64,000 nucleotides of DNA from contig NZ_VTTP01000006.1 of NCBI RefSeq assembly GCF_008364845.1, positions 153,889 to 217,888 of the forward strand, written 5' to 3'. Both the position numbers and the translations under genes were made by a program. The DNA comes from Actinotalea subterranea (GTDB lineage Bacteria; Actinomycetota; Actinomycetes; Actinomycetales; Cellulomonadaceae). A model generated the notes under the pieces. That model was not told where the DNA came from, did no database searches, and saw only the letters and a list, made by a program, of their open reading frames with translations. Positions 9,063 to 18,659 of this stretch are shown piece after piece (the stretch's first letter is position 1; every line of letters starts with the position of its first letter).

Positions 9063-9068
9063 TACGCT
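9063..9068 (+). promoter_or_regulatory. -10 element of glyA-folD transcript
   Basis: TACGCT at 9063-9068 fits the actinobacterial TANNNT consensus. Initiation about seven bases downstream would place the first base of the RNA at the start of the ZTP aptamer. No good -35 was seen. Confidence 0.55.
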
Positions 9069-9075
9069 GGGCCGG

Positions 9076-9160
9076 GTCGCGACTGGCGAAGGGTGGGTCA
9101 CCACCGGGGAGCGACGGCCGAAAGGCACAGCAGCAGACTTCGGGTCGTACGCCTGGGCCC
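9076..9160 (+). ncRNA. ZTP riboswitch (pfl motif) upstream of glyA-folD
   Basis: This leader carries the conserved blocks of the pfl/ZTP aptamer in order: GACTGGCG (9081-9088), ACCACCGGGGAGCG (9100-9113) and CGCCTGGGC (9150-9158), the last forming the pseudoknot region. ZTP and ZMP signal 10-formyltetrahydrofolate shortage, and this aptamer class typically switches on glyA, folD and purine genes. The downstream genes are exactly glyA and folD. About 75 bases lie between the aptamer and the ATG; whether control is by termination or translation was not resolved. Confidence 0.9.
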
Positions 9161-9234
9161 CGGTCACCACACCGCGTGTGCGTGCCCGGACAGACCCGGG
9201 ACCACCACCACACTGCTGATGCGCGAGGAGAGCG

Positions 9235-10515
9235 ATGAGCTCCGAGAACGTCATGGACCAGTCCCTGTCCGAGCTCGACCCGGAGATCGCCGCCGTCCTC
9301 GACGGCGAGCTGGCACGCCAGCGCGGGACGCTCGAGATGATCGCGAGCGAGAACTTCGTGCCCCGCGCCGTCCTGCAGGCCCAGGGGTCGGTCCTCACCA
9401 ACAAGTACGCCGAGGGCTACCCGGGCAAGCGCTACTACGGCGGCTGCGAGCAGGTCGACATCGCGGAGAACCTCGCGATCGCGCGCGCCAAGGACCTCTT
9501 CGGTGCCGAGCACGCGAACGTCCAGCCGCACTCCGGTGCCCAGGCCAACGCGGCCGTGCTGCACGCCCTCGCGTCGCCCGGCGACCGCATCCTCGGCCTC
9601 GAGCTCGCGCACGGCGGTCACCTGACCCATGGCATGAAGCTCAACTTCTCGGGCAAGCTCTACGAGGTCTCCGCGTACGGCGTCGACCCCCAGACGTACC
9701 GGGTCGACATGGACGTGGTGCGCGCCGCCGCCCTCGAGAGCCGTCCGCGCGTCATCATCGCCGGCTGGTCCGCCTACCCCCGTCAGCTCGACTTCGAGGC
9801 GTTCGCGTCGATCGCCCAGGAGGTCGACGCGGCCCTGTGGGTCGACATGGCGCACTTCGCGGGCCTCGTCGCGGCCGGCCTGCACCCGAGCCCCGTGCCG
9901 CACGCCGACGTCGTGTCCTCGACGGTCCACAAGACCATCGGTGGCCCCCGGTCCGGCTTCATCCTCAGCCGCGGCGACCTCGGCAAGAAGATCGACTCCG
10001 CGGTGTTCCCCGGCCAGCAGGGCGGGCCGCTCATGCACGTCGTCGCCGCCAAGGCCGTCGCGTTCAAGATCGCCGCGACCGAGGGGTTCCGCGACCGCCA
10101 GCAGCGGACCCTCGACGGCGCGCGCATCCTCGCCGAGCGGCTGTCGGCGCCCGACGTCGCCGGTGCCGGCGTCTCGGTGCTGACCGGCGGGACCGACGTG
10201 CACCTCGTCCTCGTCGACCTGCGGGCCTCCGACCTCGACGGGCAGCAGGCCGAGGACCTGCTGCACCGCGCCGGGATCACCGTCAACCGCAACGCCGTCC
10301 CCTTCGACCCGCGCCCGCCGCGCGTGACGTCCGGCCTGCGGATCGGCACGCCGGCGCTCGCGACCCGCGGCTTCGGCGAGACGGAGTTCCGCGAGGTGGC
10401 CGACATCATCGCGACGGCTCTCGTGGGTGGCCAGGGCGCCGACGTCGACGCGCTCGCGGCCAGGGTCGCGCGGCTCACCGACGCCTTCCCGCTCTACCCC
10501 GGCCTCCAGCAGTGA
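9235..10515 (+). CDS. glyA: Serine hydroxymethyltransferase
   Basis: GlyA converts serine and tetrahydrofolate to glycine and 5,10-methylenetetrahydrofolate using pyridoxal phosphate. The protein has 426 residues, normal for the family. It shows [10 protein letters not shown] near the N-terminus, [15 protein letters not shown], the VDMAHFAG strand with the PLP aspartate, and [11 protein letters not shown] with the Schiff-base lysine near residue 232. GAGGAG at 9225-9230 serves as ribosome site. It is first in a two-gene operon with folD under the ZTP riboswitch, so two steps of folate one-carbon metabolism are co-induced. Confidence 0.97.
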   Translation: MSSENVMDQSLSELDPEIAAVLDGELARQRGTLEMIASENFVPRAVLQAQGSVLTNKYAEGYPGKRYYGGCEQVDIAENLAIARAKDLFGAEHANVQPHSGAQANAAVLHALASPGDRILGLELAHGGHLTHGMKLNFSGKLYEVSAYGVDPQTYRVDMDVVRAAALESRPRVIIAGWSAYPRQLDFEAFASIAQEVDAALWVDMAHFAGLVAAGLHPSPVPHADVVSSTVHKTIGGPRSGFILSRGDLGKKIDSAVFPGQQGGPLMHVVAAKAVAFKIAATEGFRDRQQRTLDGARILAERLSAPDVAGAGVSVLTGGTDVHLVLVDLRASDLDGQQAEDLLHRAGITVNRNAVPFDPRPPRVTSGLRIGTPALATRGFGETEFREVADIIATALVGGQGADVDALAARVARLTDAFPLYPGLQQ

Positions 10516-10541
10516 CGGCAGCGGCCGGGGAGGGCGCGGGC

Positions 10542-11513
10542 ATGACCGACGGCGCCGTCCGGGTGCCCGTCGACGACGCGCTCCCGCACGGTGCGGCCGG
10601 CGCGGCCGAGACGGCGAGCCCGACGGGCGAGGCGCGCCTCCTCGACGGCAAGGCGACGGCGGCCGCGATCAAGGCGGAGCTCACGCTGCGCGTGGCGGGG
10701 CTGCGGGAGCGCGGCGTCGTGCCCGGCCTCGGGACCGTGCTCGTGGGCGAGGACCCGGGCTCGCAGGCGTACGTCGCGGGCAAGCACCGGGACTGCGCCG
10801 AGGTGGGCATCGCGTCGATCCGCGAGGACCTCCCGGCGAGCGCCTCCCAGGCGGACGTCGAGGCGGCCGTCGACCGGCTCAACGCCGACCCCGCCTGCAC
10901 CGGGTACATCGTCCAGCTGCCGCTGCCGAAGGGCATCGACGTCAACGCGGTCCTCGAGCGGATCGACCCCGCCAAGGACGCCGACGGCCTGCACCCGACC
11001 AACCTCGGGCGCCTCGTGCTGCGCGTCAACGAGCCGATCGACTCGCCGCTCCCGTGCACGCCGCGGGGCATCCTCGAGCTGCTCGGTCGGTACGGGATCA
11101 GCGTCAACGGCAGCCACGTCGTCGTCCTGGGGCGCGGCACGACAGTCGGCCGGTCCATCGGCCTGCTCCTGACCCGCCGCGAGCACAACGCGACGGTGAC
11201 GCTCACGCACACCGGGACGCGCGACCTGCTCGCGCACCTGCGGACGGCCGACGTGATCGTCGCCGCGGCCGGCGTGCCGGGCATCGTGCGGGCGCAGGAC
11301 GTCAAGCCGGGTGCCGTGGTGCTCGACGTCGGCGTGTCCCGGACAGTCGACGAGGGTACCGGGCGCACCCGGCTGGTCGGCGACGTCGACCCGGGGGTGC
11401 GCGCGGTGGCCGGGTGGCTGTCGCCCAACCCGGGTGGTGTCGGGCCGATGACGCGCGCGATGCTGCTCAGCAACGTGGTCGACGCGGCCGAGCGGGCCGT
11501 CGGCCTCGCCTGA
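10542..11513 (+). CDS. folD: Methylenetetrahydrofolate dehydrogenase/cyclohydrolase
   Basis: FolD oxidises 5,10-methylenetetrahydrofolate with NADP and then hydrolyses methenyltetrahydrofolate to 10-formyltetrahydrofolate. The protein shows [19 protein letters not shown] with the catalytic lysine, [17 protein letters not shown], and the NADP loop [12 protein letters not shown]. The ATG at 10542 has GGGGAGG eight bases upstream; an alternative GTG at 10512 overlaps the glyA stop and would add ten residues. Even from 10542 there are about 30 residues of poorly conserved N-terminal extension beyond the usual 285-295 length. It is the second gene after glyA. Confidence 0.95.
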   Translation: MTDGAVRVPVDDALPHGAAGAAETASPTGEARLLDGKATAAAIKAELTLRVAGLRERGVVPGLGTVLVGEDPGSQAYVAGKHRDCAEVGIASIREDLPASASQADVEAAVDRLNADPACTGYIVQLPLPKGIDVNAVLERIDPAKDADGLHPTNLGRLVLRVNEPIDSPLPCTPRGILELLGRYGISVNGSHVVVLGRGTTVGRSIGLLLTRREHNATVTLTHTGTRDLLAHLRTADVIVAAAGVPGIVRAQDVKPGAVVLDVGVSRTVDEGTGRTRLVGDVDPGVRAVAGWLSPNPGGVGPMTRAMLLSNVVDAAERAVGLA

Positions 11514-11571
11514 GGTCTCGGCGCGCGGCGGCCCGTCGTGCGGGCGTCGTCCGTGCCCGGTGGAGGACCAG

Positions 11572-11606
11572 CGCGCCGCACCCCGATGAGTTCGGGGTGC
11601 GGCGCG
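11572..11606 (+). terminator. Terminator after glyA-folD
   Basis: Perfect 15-base arms at 11572-11586 and 11592-11606 enclose a five-base loop. It lies 58 bases after the folD stop and before the separately initiated VOC gene. Confidence 0.8.
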
Positions 11607-11652
11607 GGTCTGAACCGGGGACAGCAGGACGCACCGAGCGAAGGAGAGCGCC

Positions 11653-12132
11653 ATGGGATCCGTACGCCCGTACCTCTGGTTCCACAAGGACGCCGAGAAG
11701 GCCGCCGACTTCTACGTCTCGGTGATCCCGAACTCCTCGGTCACGCGGGTGGTGCCCGCGCCGCCGGGGACGCCCGACGTCGAGGAGGACTCCGCGTTCC
11801 TCGTGGACTTCGTCCTCGACGGCATGCCCGTGACGGCGATGAACGCCGGCCCGACCTTCACGCTCGACGAGGCGTTCTCGATGTGCCTCGAGTGCGACGG
11901 GCAGGCCGAGGTCGACCACTACTGGGAGGCGCTCGTCGCCGGCGGCGGTGAGCACAGCCAGTGCGGCTGGCTCAAGGACCGGTTCGGCCTGTCCTGGCAG
12001 GTCACGCCGAAGCAGCTCGACGAGATCATGGGCGGTCCTGACGAGGCCGGTGTCGCGCGTGCGATGCAGGCGATGCTGGGCATGCAGAAGCTCGACATCG
12101 CTGCGCTGCAGGCCGCCTACGACGGCACCTGA
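11653..12132 (+). CDS. VOC family protein (PhnB / glyoxalase-like)
   Basis: This 159-residue protein belongs to the vicinal-oxygen-chelate superfamily, in the PhnB-like branch once labelled 3-demethylubiquinone methyltransferase. It begins VRPYLWFHKDAEKAADFY and has the internal half-repeat with WQVTPKQLDEIM near the C-terminus, both typical of this branch. The ATG has GAAGGAGA about seven bases upstream. It stands alone after the glyA-folD terminator. The reaction is unknown; members are often annotated only by fold. Confidence 0.82.
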   Translation: MGSVRPYLWFHKDAEKAADFYVSVIPNSSVTRVVPAPPGTPDVEEDSAFLVDFVLDGMPVTAMNAGPTFTLDEAFSMCLECDGQAEVDHYWEALVAGGGEHSQCGWLKDRFGLSWQVTPKQLDEIMGGPDEAGVARAMQAMLGMQKLDIAALQAAYDGT

Positions 12133-12210
12133 GGGTCCCGCGGGCCGCCCGGGCCGCCCGGCCCGGCACCCGTGGCCCGCGATGTGGGTGGCGTGGGGTT
12201 CAATCGTCCG

Positions 12211-13005
12211 GTGCTGACTGTCGCCACCGTGAACGTGAATGGGATCCGCGCCGCCTACAAGCGCGGCATGGCCGCGTGGGTCGAGGCCCGCCGGCCGGAC
12301 GTGCTGCTGCTCCAGGAGGTCCGGGCGCCCGACGAGAGCGTGGGGGAGTTCTTCCCGGCCCACGAGTGGGACCTCGCGCACGCCGAGTGCGAGGTCAAGG
12401 GGCGCTCGGGGGTCGCGATCGCGTCGCGACTGCCCATGCGCGCCATCCGGATCGGGCTCGACCAGGGGGTGCCGGGCAACACCGGCCGCTGGGTCGAGGC
12501 CGACCTCGAGCTGCCCGACGGCGGCGACCTGACCGTCATCTCCACGTACATCCACTCCGGGACGATCGGGACGCCGTCGATGGAGGAGAAGTACGGGTTC
12601 CTCGAGCTCGTGACGGCACGGCTCGCGGAGCTGCGGACGACCGGCCGGCACGTCGTGCTGGCCGGGGACGTGAACATCGCCCACCAGAACATCGACATCA
12701 AGAACTGGAAGGGCAACCTCAAGGCCGCGGGGTTCCTGCCCGAGGAGCGCGCGTACCTGGACCGCTGGTTCGACGCCGGGTGGGTGGACCTGGGTCGGCG
12801 CCTCGGGGGCGACGGCCCGGGCCCGTACACCTGGTGGTCGTGGCGCGGCCAGGCGTTCGACAACGACTCGGGCTGGCGCATCGACTACCAGGTCGCGAGC
12901 CCGTCCCTCGCGGAGCGCGCGCTCAAGGCCGAGGTCGACCGCGCGCCCACCTACGCGGAACGGTTCAGCGACCACGCGCCACTCGTCGTGACGTACGACC
13001 TGTAG
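12211..13005 (+). CDS. xthA: Exodeoxyribonuclease III (AP endonuclease)
   Basis: This Mg-dependent exonuclease/AP endonuclease incises DNA at abasic sites in base excision repair. The 264 residues match the ExoIII family. Motifs are VATVNVNGIRAAYKRG at the start, the metal-binding glutamate in LLLQEVRAP, VVLAGDVNIAHQ, and SDHAPLVV with the catalytic histidine at the end. The GTG at 12211 is chosen because the protein then begins exactly at the family N-terminus and a -10-like TTCAAT lies six bases upstream; an earlier GTG at 12172 adds 13 unlikely residues. Confidence 0.93.
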   Translation: MLTVATVNVNGIRAAYKRGMAAWVEARRPDVLLLQEVRAPDESVGEFFPAHEWDLAHAECEVKGRSGVAIASRLPMRAIRIGLDQGVPGNTGRWVEADLELPDGGDLTVISTYIHSGTIGTPSMEEKYGFLELVTARLAELRTTGRHVVLAGDVNIAHQNIDIKNWKGNLKAAGFLPEERAYLDRWFDAGWVDLGRRLGGDGPGPYTWWSWRGQAFDNDSGWRIDYQVASPSLAERALKAEVDRAPTYAERFSDHAPLVVTYDL

Positions 13006-13095
13006 CCGGTCCGCCCTGCTCCCTGTTCGTCGCCGTCCACGAGGACGCCGCGCGCCGGTCGGGGCCGTCTTGACGGCGTGGGCCGACAATGGGGT

Positions 13096-14772
13096 GTGAC
13101 CCTCGTGCTGCTGCTCGACCATCCCGAGCAGCGGGACACCGTCGTCCTCCAGGAGCTCGACGACGCAGGCGTGTGGCTCGGGTCGACCGAGGTCGCTGCC
13201 GCCTCGCTCGCGGACGCGGTGCGTGCGCGGGAGGGCGATCGCCCGCGCTGGGTCTGGGACGACACGGCGCGGCGGTACCCGGCCCTGCTCGCGGCGGGCG
13301 TCCGCGTCGAACGGTGCCACGACCTGCGGCTGTGCCACGCGATCCTGCGCCGCAGCACCCTGTGCGCAGGGTCGGCGCTCGCGCTGGCCCCACGCGGCTC
13401 CTGGGACGCGCCGCGGGATCGGGAACGCGAACCGCACGCGGTGGCGGCGAGCCTGTTCGACGACCTGCCCGCCGACGTCGACGACGCCCGTGCGCCGGCC
13501 GACGCTGCCGCCGAGCTCAGGGCGCAGCTCGCGGCCGTCGCCGGTGCGCGTGACCCCGGCCGGCTCCGCCTGCTCCTGGCCGCCGAGTCCACCGGCGCGC
13601 TCCTGGCCGCCGAGATGGCGCACGACGGCCTGCCGTGGGACACCCGGATGCACGACGCGCTGCTGACCGAGCTCCTCGGCACGCGGCCCGTGGGCGGTGG
13701 GCGTCCCGCGCGCATCGAGGAGCTCGCCGCCCAGGTGCGGGCGGCACTGGACCAGCCGTCCCTCAACCTCGACTCCCAGGTCGACCTGCTCCGTGCGCTG
13801 CGGACCGCGGGGCTCGACGTGACGTCGACCCGCACGGCGGAGATCCGCGCCCAGGAGCACCCGGTGACGGAGCCCCTGCTGGCCTACAAGAAGCTCGCGC
13901 GCCTCCTCAGCTCCAACGGGTGGGCCTGGATGGAGGCGTGGGTCCACGACGGCCGGTTCCGTCCCGACTACGTGCCCGCCGGCGTCGTGACGGGCCGCTG
14001 GGCGACGAGCGGCGGGGGAGCGCTCCAGCTCCCGGGTGCGCTGCGCGGGGCCGTGCGTGCGGACCCGGGCTGGCGCCTCGTCGTCGCGGACGCCGCCCAG
14101 CTCGAGCCGCGCGTGCTCGCGGCCATGTCGGGCGACGGCGCGATGGCGGCGGCGGGCAGGCACGCCGACCTCTACCAGGGAGTCGTCGACGCCGGGATCG
14201 TCGAGACCCGGCAGCAGGCCAAGTACGCGATGCTCGGGGCGATCTACGGCGCGACGACGGGCGCGAGCGCGGTGCTCATGCCCCAGCTCACCCGCGCGTT
14301 CCCGCGCGCGGTGGGCCTCGTCGAGGACGCGGCGCGTGCGGGGGAGCGCGGCGAGGCCGTCACGACCTGGCTCGGCCGCTCCTCGCCCGTGCCGGACGAC
14401 GCCTGGCAGGCCCAGGTGCAGGCCGCGGTCTCCGAGGCGGCCGACGCCGCGGACGTCCGCGAGGCGCGCCGCCGCCGCCGCGACTGGGGTCGGTTCACGC
14501 GCAACTTCATCGTGCAGGGCACGGCGGCCGAGTGGGCGCTGTGCTGGATGGCCGCGCTGCGGCGCAGGCTGCGCGGGGTCGAGGGCCGGCCGCACCTCGT
14601 GTTCTTCCTGCACGACGAGGTCATCGTGCACGCCCCCGCCGAGGTGGCCGACGACGTCGCGGCGCTCGTCCGCGAAGCCGCGGACGAGGCCGGTCGCCTC
14701 CTCTTCGGGGACTTCCCCGTCGAGTTCGCCCTCCAGGTCTGCGTCGTCGACAGCTACGACCAGGCCAAGTAG
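13096..14772 (+). CDS. Family A DNA polymerase with 3'-5' exonuclease-like domain
   Basis: This 558-residue protein matches the actinobacterial bifunctional 3'-5' exonuclease/DNA polymerase family, smaller than Pol I and without the 5' nuclease. The C-terminal half has the polymerase motifs: GRWATSGGGALQLPG (about 300-315), motif A ADAAQLEPRVLA with the metal aspartate, motif B KYAMLGAIYGATTG, and motif C HDEVIVHAP near residue 506. The N-terminal 250 residues are a weak exonuclease-like region in which I could not identify a complete DEDD set. GACAAT (13085-13090) lies five bases before the GTG, so the message is probably leaderless. It may work with the adjacent xthA in repair; that is inference. 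Confidence 0.87.
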   Translation: MTLVLLLDHPEQRDTVVLQELDDAGVWLGSTEVAAASLADAVRAREGDRPRWVWDDTARRYPALLAAGVRVERCHDLRLCHAILRRSTLCAGSALALAPRGSWDAPRDREREPHAVAASLFDDLPADVDDARAPADAAAELRAQLAAVAGARDPGRLRLLLAAESTGALLAAEMAHDGLPWDTRMHDALLTELLGTRPVGGGRPARIEELAAQVRAALDQPSLNLDSQVDLLRALRTAGLDVTSTRTAEIRAQEHPVTEPLLAYKKLARLLSSNGWAWMEAWVHDGRFRPDYVPAGVVTGRWATSGGGALQLPGALRGAVRADPGWRLVVADAAQLEPRVLAAMSGDGAMAAAGRHADLYQGVVDAGIVETRQQAKYAMLGAIYGATTGASAVLMPQLTRAFPRAVGLVEDAARAGERGEAVTTWLGRSSPVPDDAWQAQVQAAVSEAADAADVREARRRRRDWGRFTRNFIVQGTAAEWALCWMAALRRRLRGVEGRPHLVFFLHDEVIVHAPAEVADDVAALVREAADEAGRLLFGDFPVEFALQVCVVDSYDQAK

Positions 14773-14785
14773 GCGGACCTGCGGA

Positions 14786-16270
14786 TCATGTGCCGCCGCG
14801 GAGCGCGGTGATCGGCTCGATCCCGGCGGCCTTGAGCGCCGGGTAGGTGCCTGCGCCGAGGCCGATCACGCCGCCGAGCAGTGCGGCGCCGATGACGATC
14901 CACGTGTCGAGGATGGGCGTCCACTCCTTCGCGAGCGACACCGCGACGACAGCGAACACGCCGAGGGCCGAGCCGATGAGCCCGCCGAGCAGCCCGATGA
15001 CGACGGACTCTACGAGGAACTGCGCGCCGATGTTGCGTTTGGACGCACCGAGCGCGCGGCGCAGGCCGATCTCGCCGACGCGCTCACGCACGGAGAGCAG
15101 CGTGATGTTGGCGATCCCCAGCCCGCCCACGAGCAGCGCCACGCCACCGAGGGCCAGGAAGATCGCGTTGATGTCCGCCTGGACGTTCTGCCGCACTCCG
15201 GACGCTGCCGGGGGAACCTGGACCTCGATCGTGTCCGGGTTGTTCGGCTCGAGCGCGAGCGGCGCCTGGTCGGCGAGCACCGGGCCGGCGCCCACCGCGA
15301 TCTTCGCGTGCGCCTGCTCGATCGACGACAGGTCGAAGTCGGCGCGGGCCGTCCCGATCGGCAGGATGACCGAGTCGAGCATGTCCGAGCGTCGGTTCAC
15401 GTCGTCGATGATGCCGATCACGGTGTACGAGTGCTCGCCGATGAAGATGGACGGCTGCCGGTCCACACGGTTCACGCCCAGGCGCGTCGCGGCACGGGCA
15501 CCGAGGACGACGATCCGGTCGGCGCGCTGGTCGTGGCCGGAGTCGAAGTAGCGACCGGTCACGACGCGTCCGCCGACGGCCTCGAGCATGCCTGGGCTCG
15601 TCGCGAGGACCTTGGGCGGCGTGACGTCGGGTGCCGACGGGTCGTTGACCGGGACGGCGGTGATCGTCGCCTCACCGATGCTGACGGGTGCGACCGCGCC
15701 CGCGGCCTCGACACCGGCGATGCGGTTGAGCCGGTCCTCGACGTCCCACGGGATGCGGCCCGTCGCGCGCTCCCCCTGCGAGGTGCGACTCGTCGCGGGC
15801 TCCACGACCACCTGGGTCGCCGCGACCGCGTCGAACTGCCGCGCGATCTGCCCGGCGGCCGTCTGGGCGAGACCCACCGTGACCACGAGCGAGCCGACGC
15901 CGAGGACCGTGCCGATGATCGTGAGCACGAGTCGGCCCGGTCGGGCGCCGACGCCGTGCGCGGCCTCGGCGACGAGGTCGCGGATGCCGAAGCGGTCGCG
16001 CACCGACCCGCGGGGGACGATGCTCGGCGTCTTGCGGCGGCGCAGGCTCAGCCGCGGTCGCCGCAGGCGCAGGCCGCGCCGGGGACGGCCCGAGGCCACC
16101 TCCGCGGGCACCTGACCGTCGTCGTGCACCGCGTCGACCGGGCCGGTCACGGCCTCGGCCTCCGGGTCGGTCGCGACGGCGACGGAGCCCTGGGGGGACC
16201 AGCCCTGGCCGGCGTCGTCCCGCGCGGGTGCGGGTGCAGGCTCGGGTCGCGAGCGCCGGATCCCGCGCAT
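14786..16270 (-). CDS. MacB-type ABC transporter permease
   Basis: This 494-residue permease of the FtsX/MacB family is the membrane part of a mechanotransmission-type exporter. About 85 basic N-terminal residues precede the first membrane segment (LVLTIIGTVLGVGSLVVTV). A long MacB_PCD extracytoplasmic domain follows, then three C-terminal segments with GGLGIANITLLSVRERVGEIGLRRALGA split by loops. Its ATG overlaps the ATPase stop (ATGA). It is the last gene of a lipoprotein-adaptor-ATPase-permease operon. The substrate may be a peptide, antibiotic or lipid; nothing in the sequence decides. Confidence 0.88.
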   Translation of the reverse strand: MRGIRRSRPEPAPAPARDDAGQGWSPQGSVAVATDPEAEAVTGPVDAVHDDGQVPAEVASGRPRRGLRLRRPRLSLRRRKTPSIVPRGSVRDRFGIRDLVAEAAHGVGARPGRLVLTIIGTVLGVGSLVVTVGLAQTAAGQIARQFDAVAATQVVVEPATSRTSQGERATGRIPWDVEDRLNRIAGVEAAGAVAPVSIGEATITAVPVNDPSAPDVTPPKVLATSPGMLEAVGGRVVTGRYFDSGHDQRADRIVVLGARAATRLGVNRVDRQPSIFIGEHSYTVIGIIDDVNRRSDMLDSVILPIGTARADFDLSSIEQAHAKIAVGAGPVLADQAPLALEPNNPDTIEVQVPPAASGVRQNVQADINAIFLALGGVALLVGGLGIANITLLSVRERVGEIGLRRALGASKRNIGAQFLVESVVIGLLGGLIGSALGVFAVVAVSLAKEWTPILDTWIVIGAALLGGVIGLGAGTYPALKAAGIEPITALRGGT

Positions 16271-17028
16271 CAGGCGACCTCGGTCAGGATGCCGTCGGAG
16301 ATCTGGATGCGGCGCTGGGCGCGCGCGGAGACCGCGTCGTCGTGCGTGATGACCACGAGGGTCAGCCCGTCCGCGTGCAGCTCGTCGAAGAGGTCGAGCA
16401 CGCCCGCCGAGTTCGCCGAGTCGAGGTTGCCCGTCGGCTCGTCCGCGAGGAGCACGTGGGGTGAGGCGACCACGGCCCGCGCGACGGCGACGCGCTGGCG
16501 CTCGCCGCCCGACAGGACCGTGGGCATGAAGTCGAGCCGGTGGCTCAGGCCCACGCGGTTCAGCGCCGCGAGCGCACGGTCCTTGCGCTCCGTGCGCGGG
16601 ACCCCGCTGTAGAGCGTCGCGAGCAGCACGTTGTCCATGACCGTGCGGTGCGGCAGCAGGTGGAAGGACTGGAACACGAAGCCGATCCGACCGCCGCGCA
16701 GGGCGGAGCGGTCCTGCTCGGGTGCCGTTCCCGTCGCGACGCCGTCCAGGTAGTAGTCGCCCGAGGTCGGCCGGTCGAGCAGCCCCAGGATGTGCAGGAG
16801 CGTCGACTTGCCGGAGCCGGAGGGACCGACGATCGAGACGTACTCCCCGCGCTCGACGCGCAGGTCGACGTCGCGGAGGGCGTGCACGGGGGGAGTCCCC
16901 GGGAACGTGCGGGTGAGCTCGGCGAGCTCGATGACCGGGACGGACGCGGCCGGGATCTGCTCGGTGACGGGGCCGGCGGCCGGCGAGGGCCCCGGCGCGG
17001 ACTGGTCGAAGACGTCCAGCGCGCTCAT
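16270..17028 (-). CDS. MacB/LolD-type ABC transporter ATP-binding protein
   Basis: This 252-residue ATPase drives the MacB-type permease encoded next to it. It carries Walker A VGPSGSGKSTLLHILG near residue 70, the Q-loop VFQSFHLLPHRTVMDNV, the signature LSGGERQRVAVARA, Walker B LLADEPTGNLDS and the switch histidine VVITHD, all typical of the MacB/LolD/FtsE subgroup. About 30 poorly conserved residues precede the domain. Its start overlaps the adaptor stop and its stop overlaps the permease start, which points to coupled translation of the complex. Confidence 0.92.
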   Translation of the reverse strand: MSALDVFDQSAPGPSPAAGPVTEQIPAASVPVIELAELTRTFPGTPPVHALRDVDLRVERGEYVSIVGPSGSGKSTLLHILGLLDRPTSGDYYLDGVATGTAPEQDRSALRGGRIGFVFQSFHLLPHRTVMDNVLLATLYSGVPRTERKDRALAALNRVGLSHRLDFMPTVLSGGERQRVAVARAVVASPHVLLADEPTGNLDSANSAGVLDLFDELHADGLTLVVITHDDAVSARAQRRIQISDGILTEVA

Positions 17029-18605
17029 CCTTCCGTCGACTCCTCGTCCGAGGACTCCTCATCGGTCGGCTCGTCGCCGCCCTCCTTGTCCGCGGCCGAC
17101 GTGTCCTGGCCGACGACGACGCGGTCGCCCACCTTGAGCGTCCCGTCGACGGGCGTGACCTCGACGAAGCCGCCCGCCGCGAGCCCGGTCTCGACGGTCA
17201 CCAGCGTGGTGTCCTCGCCGTCGCCCATGACCTCGACGCGGGCCTCTCCACCGGGACCGGCGGTCAGCGCCGCCGTCGGGACGGCGAGCACCTCGCCCTC
17301 GGTCGAGCTGACCGGGATCCGCATCCGCACGTTGGCGCCCTGGAGCACGGCCCGCTGCTCCTCGGTGAGGGCGTCGGGGACGACCACCACACGCTTGCGG
17401 GTCGAGGACTCCTCGTTGGTCGCTCCGTCCGCCGGGGGCGCGCCGATCGACTGGACCTTCCCGGGCACCTCCTGGTCGTCGGGCAGCGTGATCGTGACGA
17501 CGGCACCGACCGAGATGAGCTCGGCGTCCGCGGCCGGGACCGTCCCGGCGATCTGCAGGGCAGCGCCCGAGACCTTCATGACCGCGGTGCCCGAGACCGT
17601 GGACCCGCGGCGGACGTCGACGGTGTCGACTCGGCGCGGCGTGGAGCTGAGGAAGACGACCTCGCTCGCGGGCAGAGGCGTGATGGTGTCTGCCTGGGCC
17701 TTCGTGAGGTCGGCACGGGCGTCGGTGAGGGTCCGCTGGGCCGCGGCGAGCGTGGCGCGCGCCTCGGTCGTGTCCGGGGCGGCGTCGGCTGCGTCGCGCG
17801 CGGCGATGGCGCCGTTGAGCTCGCCCTCGGCCTCGGTGATCTCGACCGCGCATGCCCCGAGGTCCGCCGCGCACTGCGTCCGCAGGACGTCGAGCCTGAC
17901 CTGCGCGGTGTTGACGGCGGCCTGCAGGGCGACCCGCTCGGCCTGCGGGGTGCCCGTCGCCGCCGTGTTGACGGCGTTCTGCGCTGTCGTCACACCCTGC
18001 TCCGCGGCGGTGACGGCGTCCTTCGCGGACTCGAGGGTCATGTCCGCCTCCTCGCCGGCGCTGGGCGCCGGGTAGCCGACCTTCGCGTAGAGCTCCCGCA
18101 CGCCTGCCGCCGTCGCCGCGTCGTACGCGGGGGACGCGGGATCGCCCGAGCCGATGCCGAGGGCGCCGAGCGCCGCCTTGAGCTGGAGCACGTCCGGCCC
18201 TGTGACGCCGGCACGCATGGTCCGGTACACGGGCAGCTCGCCCGAGAGCAGGATCACGGGTCGGCCGGCGACCTCGAGCATGACGCCCCCGGCGTCGAGG
18301 GTCGCCCCGACCTCGGGGACCTGACCGGTGACGACGGCGGGGCCGCCGATGTCACCGGTCTCGAGCGTGACGCTCGCCGGGTCCTCGTAGATCGCGTCGC
18401 CCCGCAGCACGACGTCGTTGGCGAGCGCCCGCTGCTCCACGGGCACGGTGATCGCCCCCGCCTCCGGCGGAGCGGCCTGCGCGGCCGCGTCCGCCGGAGA
18501 GATGATCAGCTTGCTCAGGCCGATGCCTGCGCCGAGGCTGATCACCGCGGTGAGCGCCATGATCCAGATGGTCCGGGTGGACCCCGTCATCGACGGTGCC
18601 TTCAT
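17025..18605 (-). CDS. Membrane-fusion (HlyD/MacA-like) adaptor with peptidoglycan-binding domain
   Basis: This 526-residue protein is the extracytoplasmic adaptor of the MacAB-like system. A signal anchor (IWIMALTAVISLGAGIGLSKLII) is followed by a beta/lipoyl half, then a PG_binding_1-like segment (YRTMRAGVTGPDVLQLKAAL) around residues 130-170. A long coiled coil (about 180-300) contains a cysteine pair, and a beta-barrel with the returning half motif follows. The C-terminus is acidic. A start five codons later (18590) is possible. The peptidoglycan-binding insert suggests anchoring to the Gram-positive wall. It overlaps the ATPase gene by four bases. Confidence 0.87.
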   Translation of the reverse strand: MKAPSMTGSTRTIWIMALTAVISLGAGIGLSKLIISPADAAAQAAPPEAGAITVPVEQRALANDVVLRGDAIYEDPASVTLETGDIGGPAVVTGQVPEVGATLDAGGVMLEVAGRPVILLSGELPVYRTMRAGVTGPDVLQLKAALGALGIGSGDPASPAYDAATAAGVRELYAKVGYPAPSAGEEADMTLESAKDAVTAAEQGVTTAQNAVNTAATGTPQAERVALQAAVNTAQVRLDVLRTQCAADLGACAVEITEAEGELNGAIAARDAADAAPDTTEARATLAAAQRTLTDARADLTKAQADTITPLPASEVVFLSSTPRRVDTVDVRRGSTVSGTAVMKVSGAALQIAGTVPAADAELISVGAVVTITLPDDQEVPGKVQSIGAPPADGATNEESSTRKRVVVVPDALTEEQRAVLQGANVRMRIPVSSTEGEVLAVPTAALTAGPGGEARVEVMGDGEDTTLVTVETGLAAGGFVEVTPVDGTLKVGDRVVVGQDTSAADKEGGDEPTDEESSDEESTEG

Positions 18606-18659
18606 CAGTCGTGCCCTTCGGTTACGTCGACGGCGGCCTGGCCACCCTGGATGGTGGGA

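Noticed and set aside
11467..14631. A 1054-codon open frame on the minus strand
   Set aside because: It lies opposite folD, the VOC gene, xthA and the polymerase. It has only low-complexity Arg/Gly/His/Val content and no motif, as expected of an antisense frame in 75 percent GC DNA.
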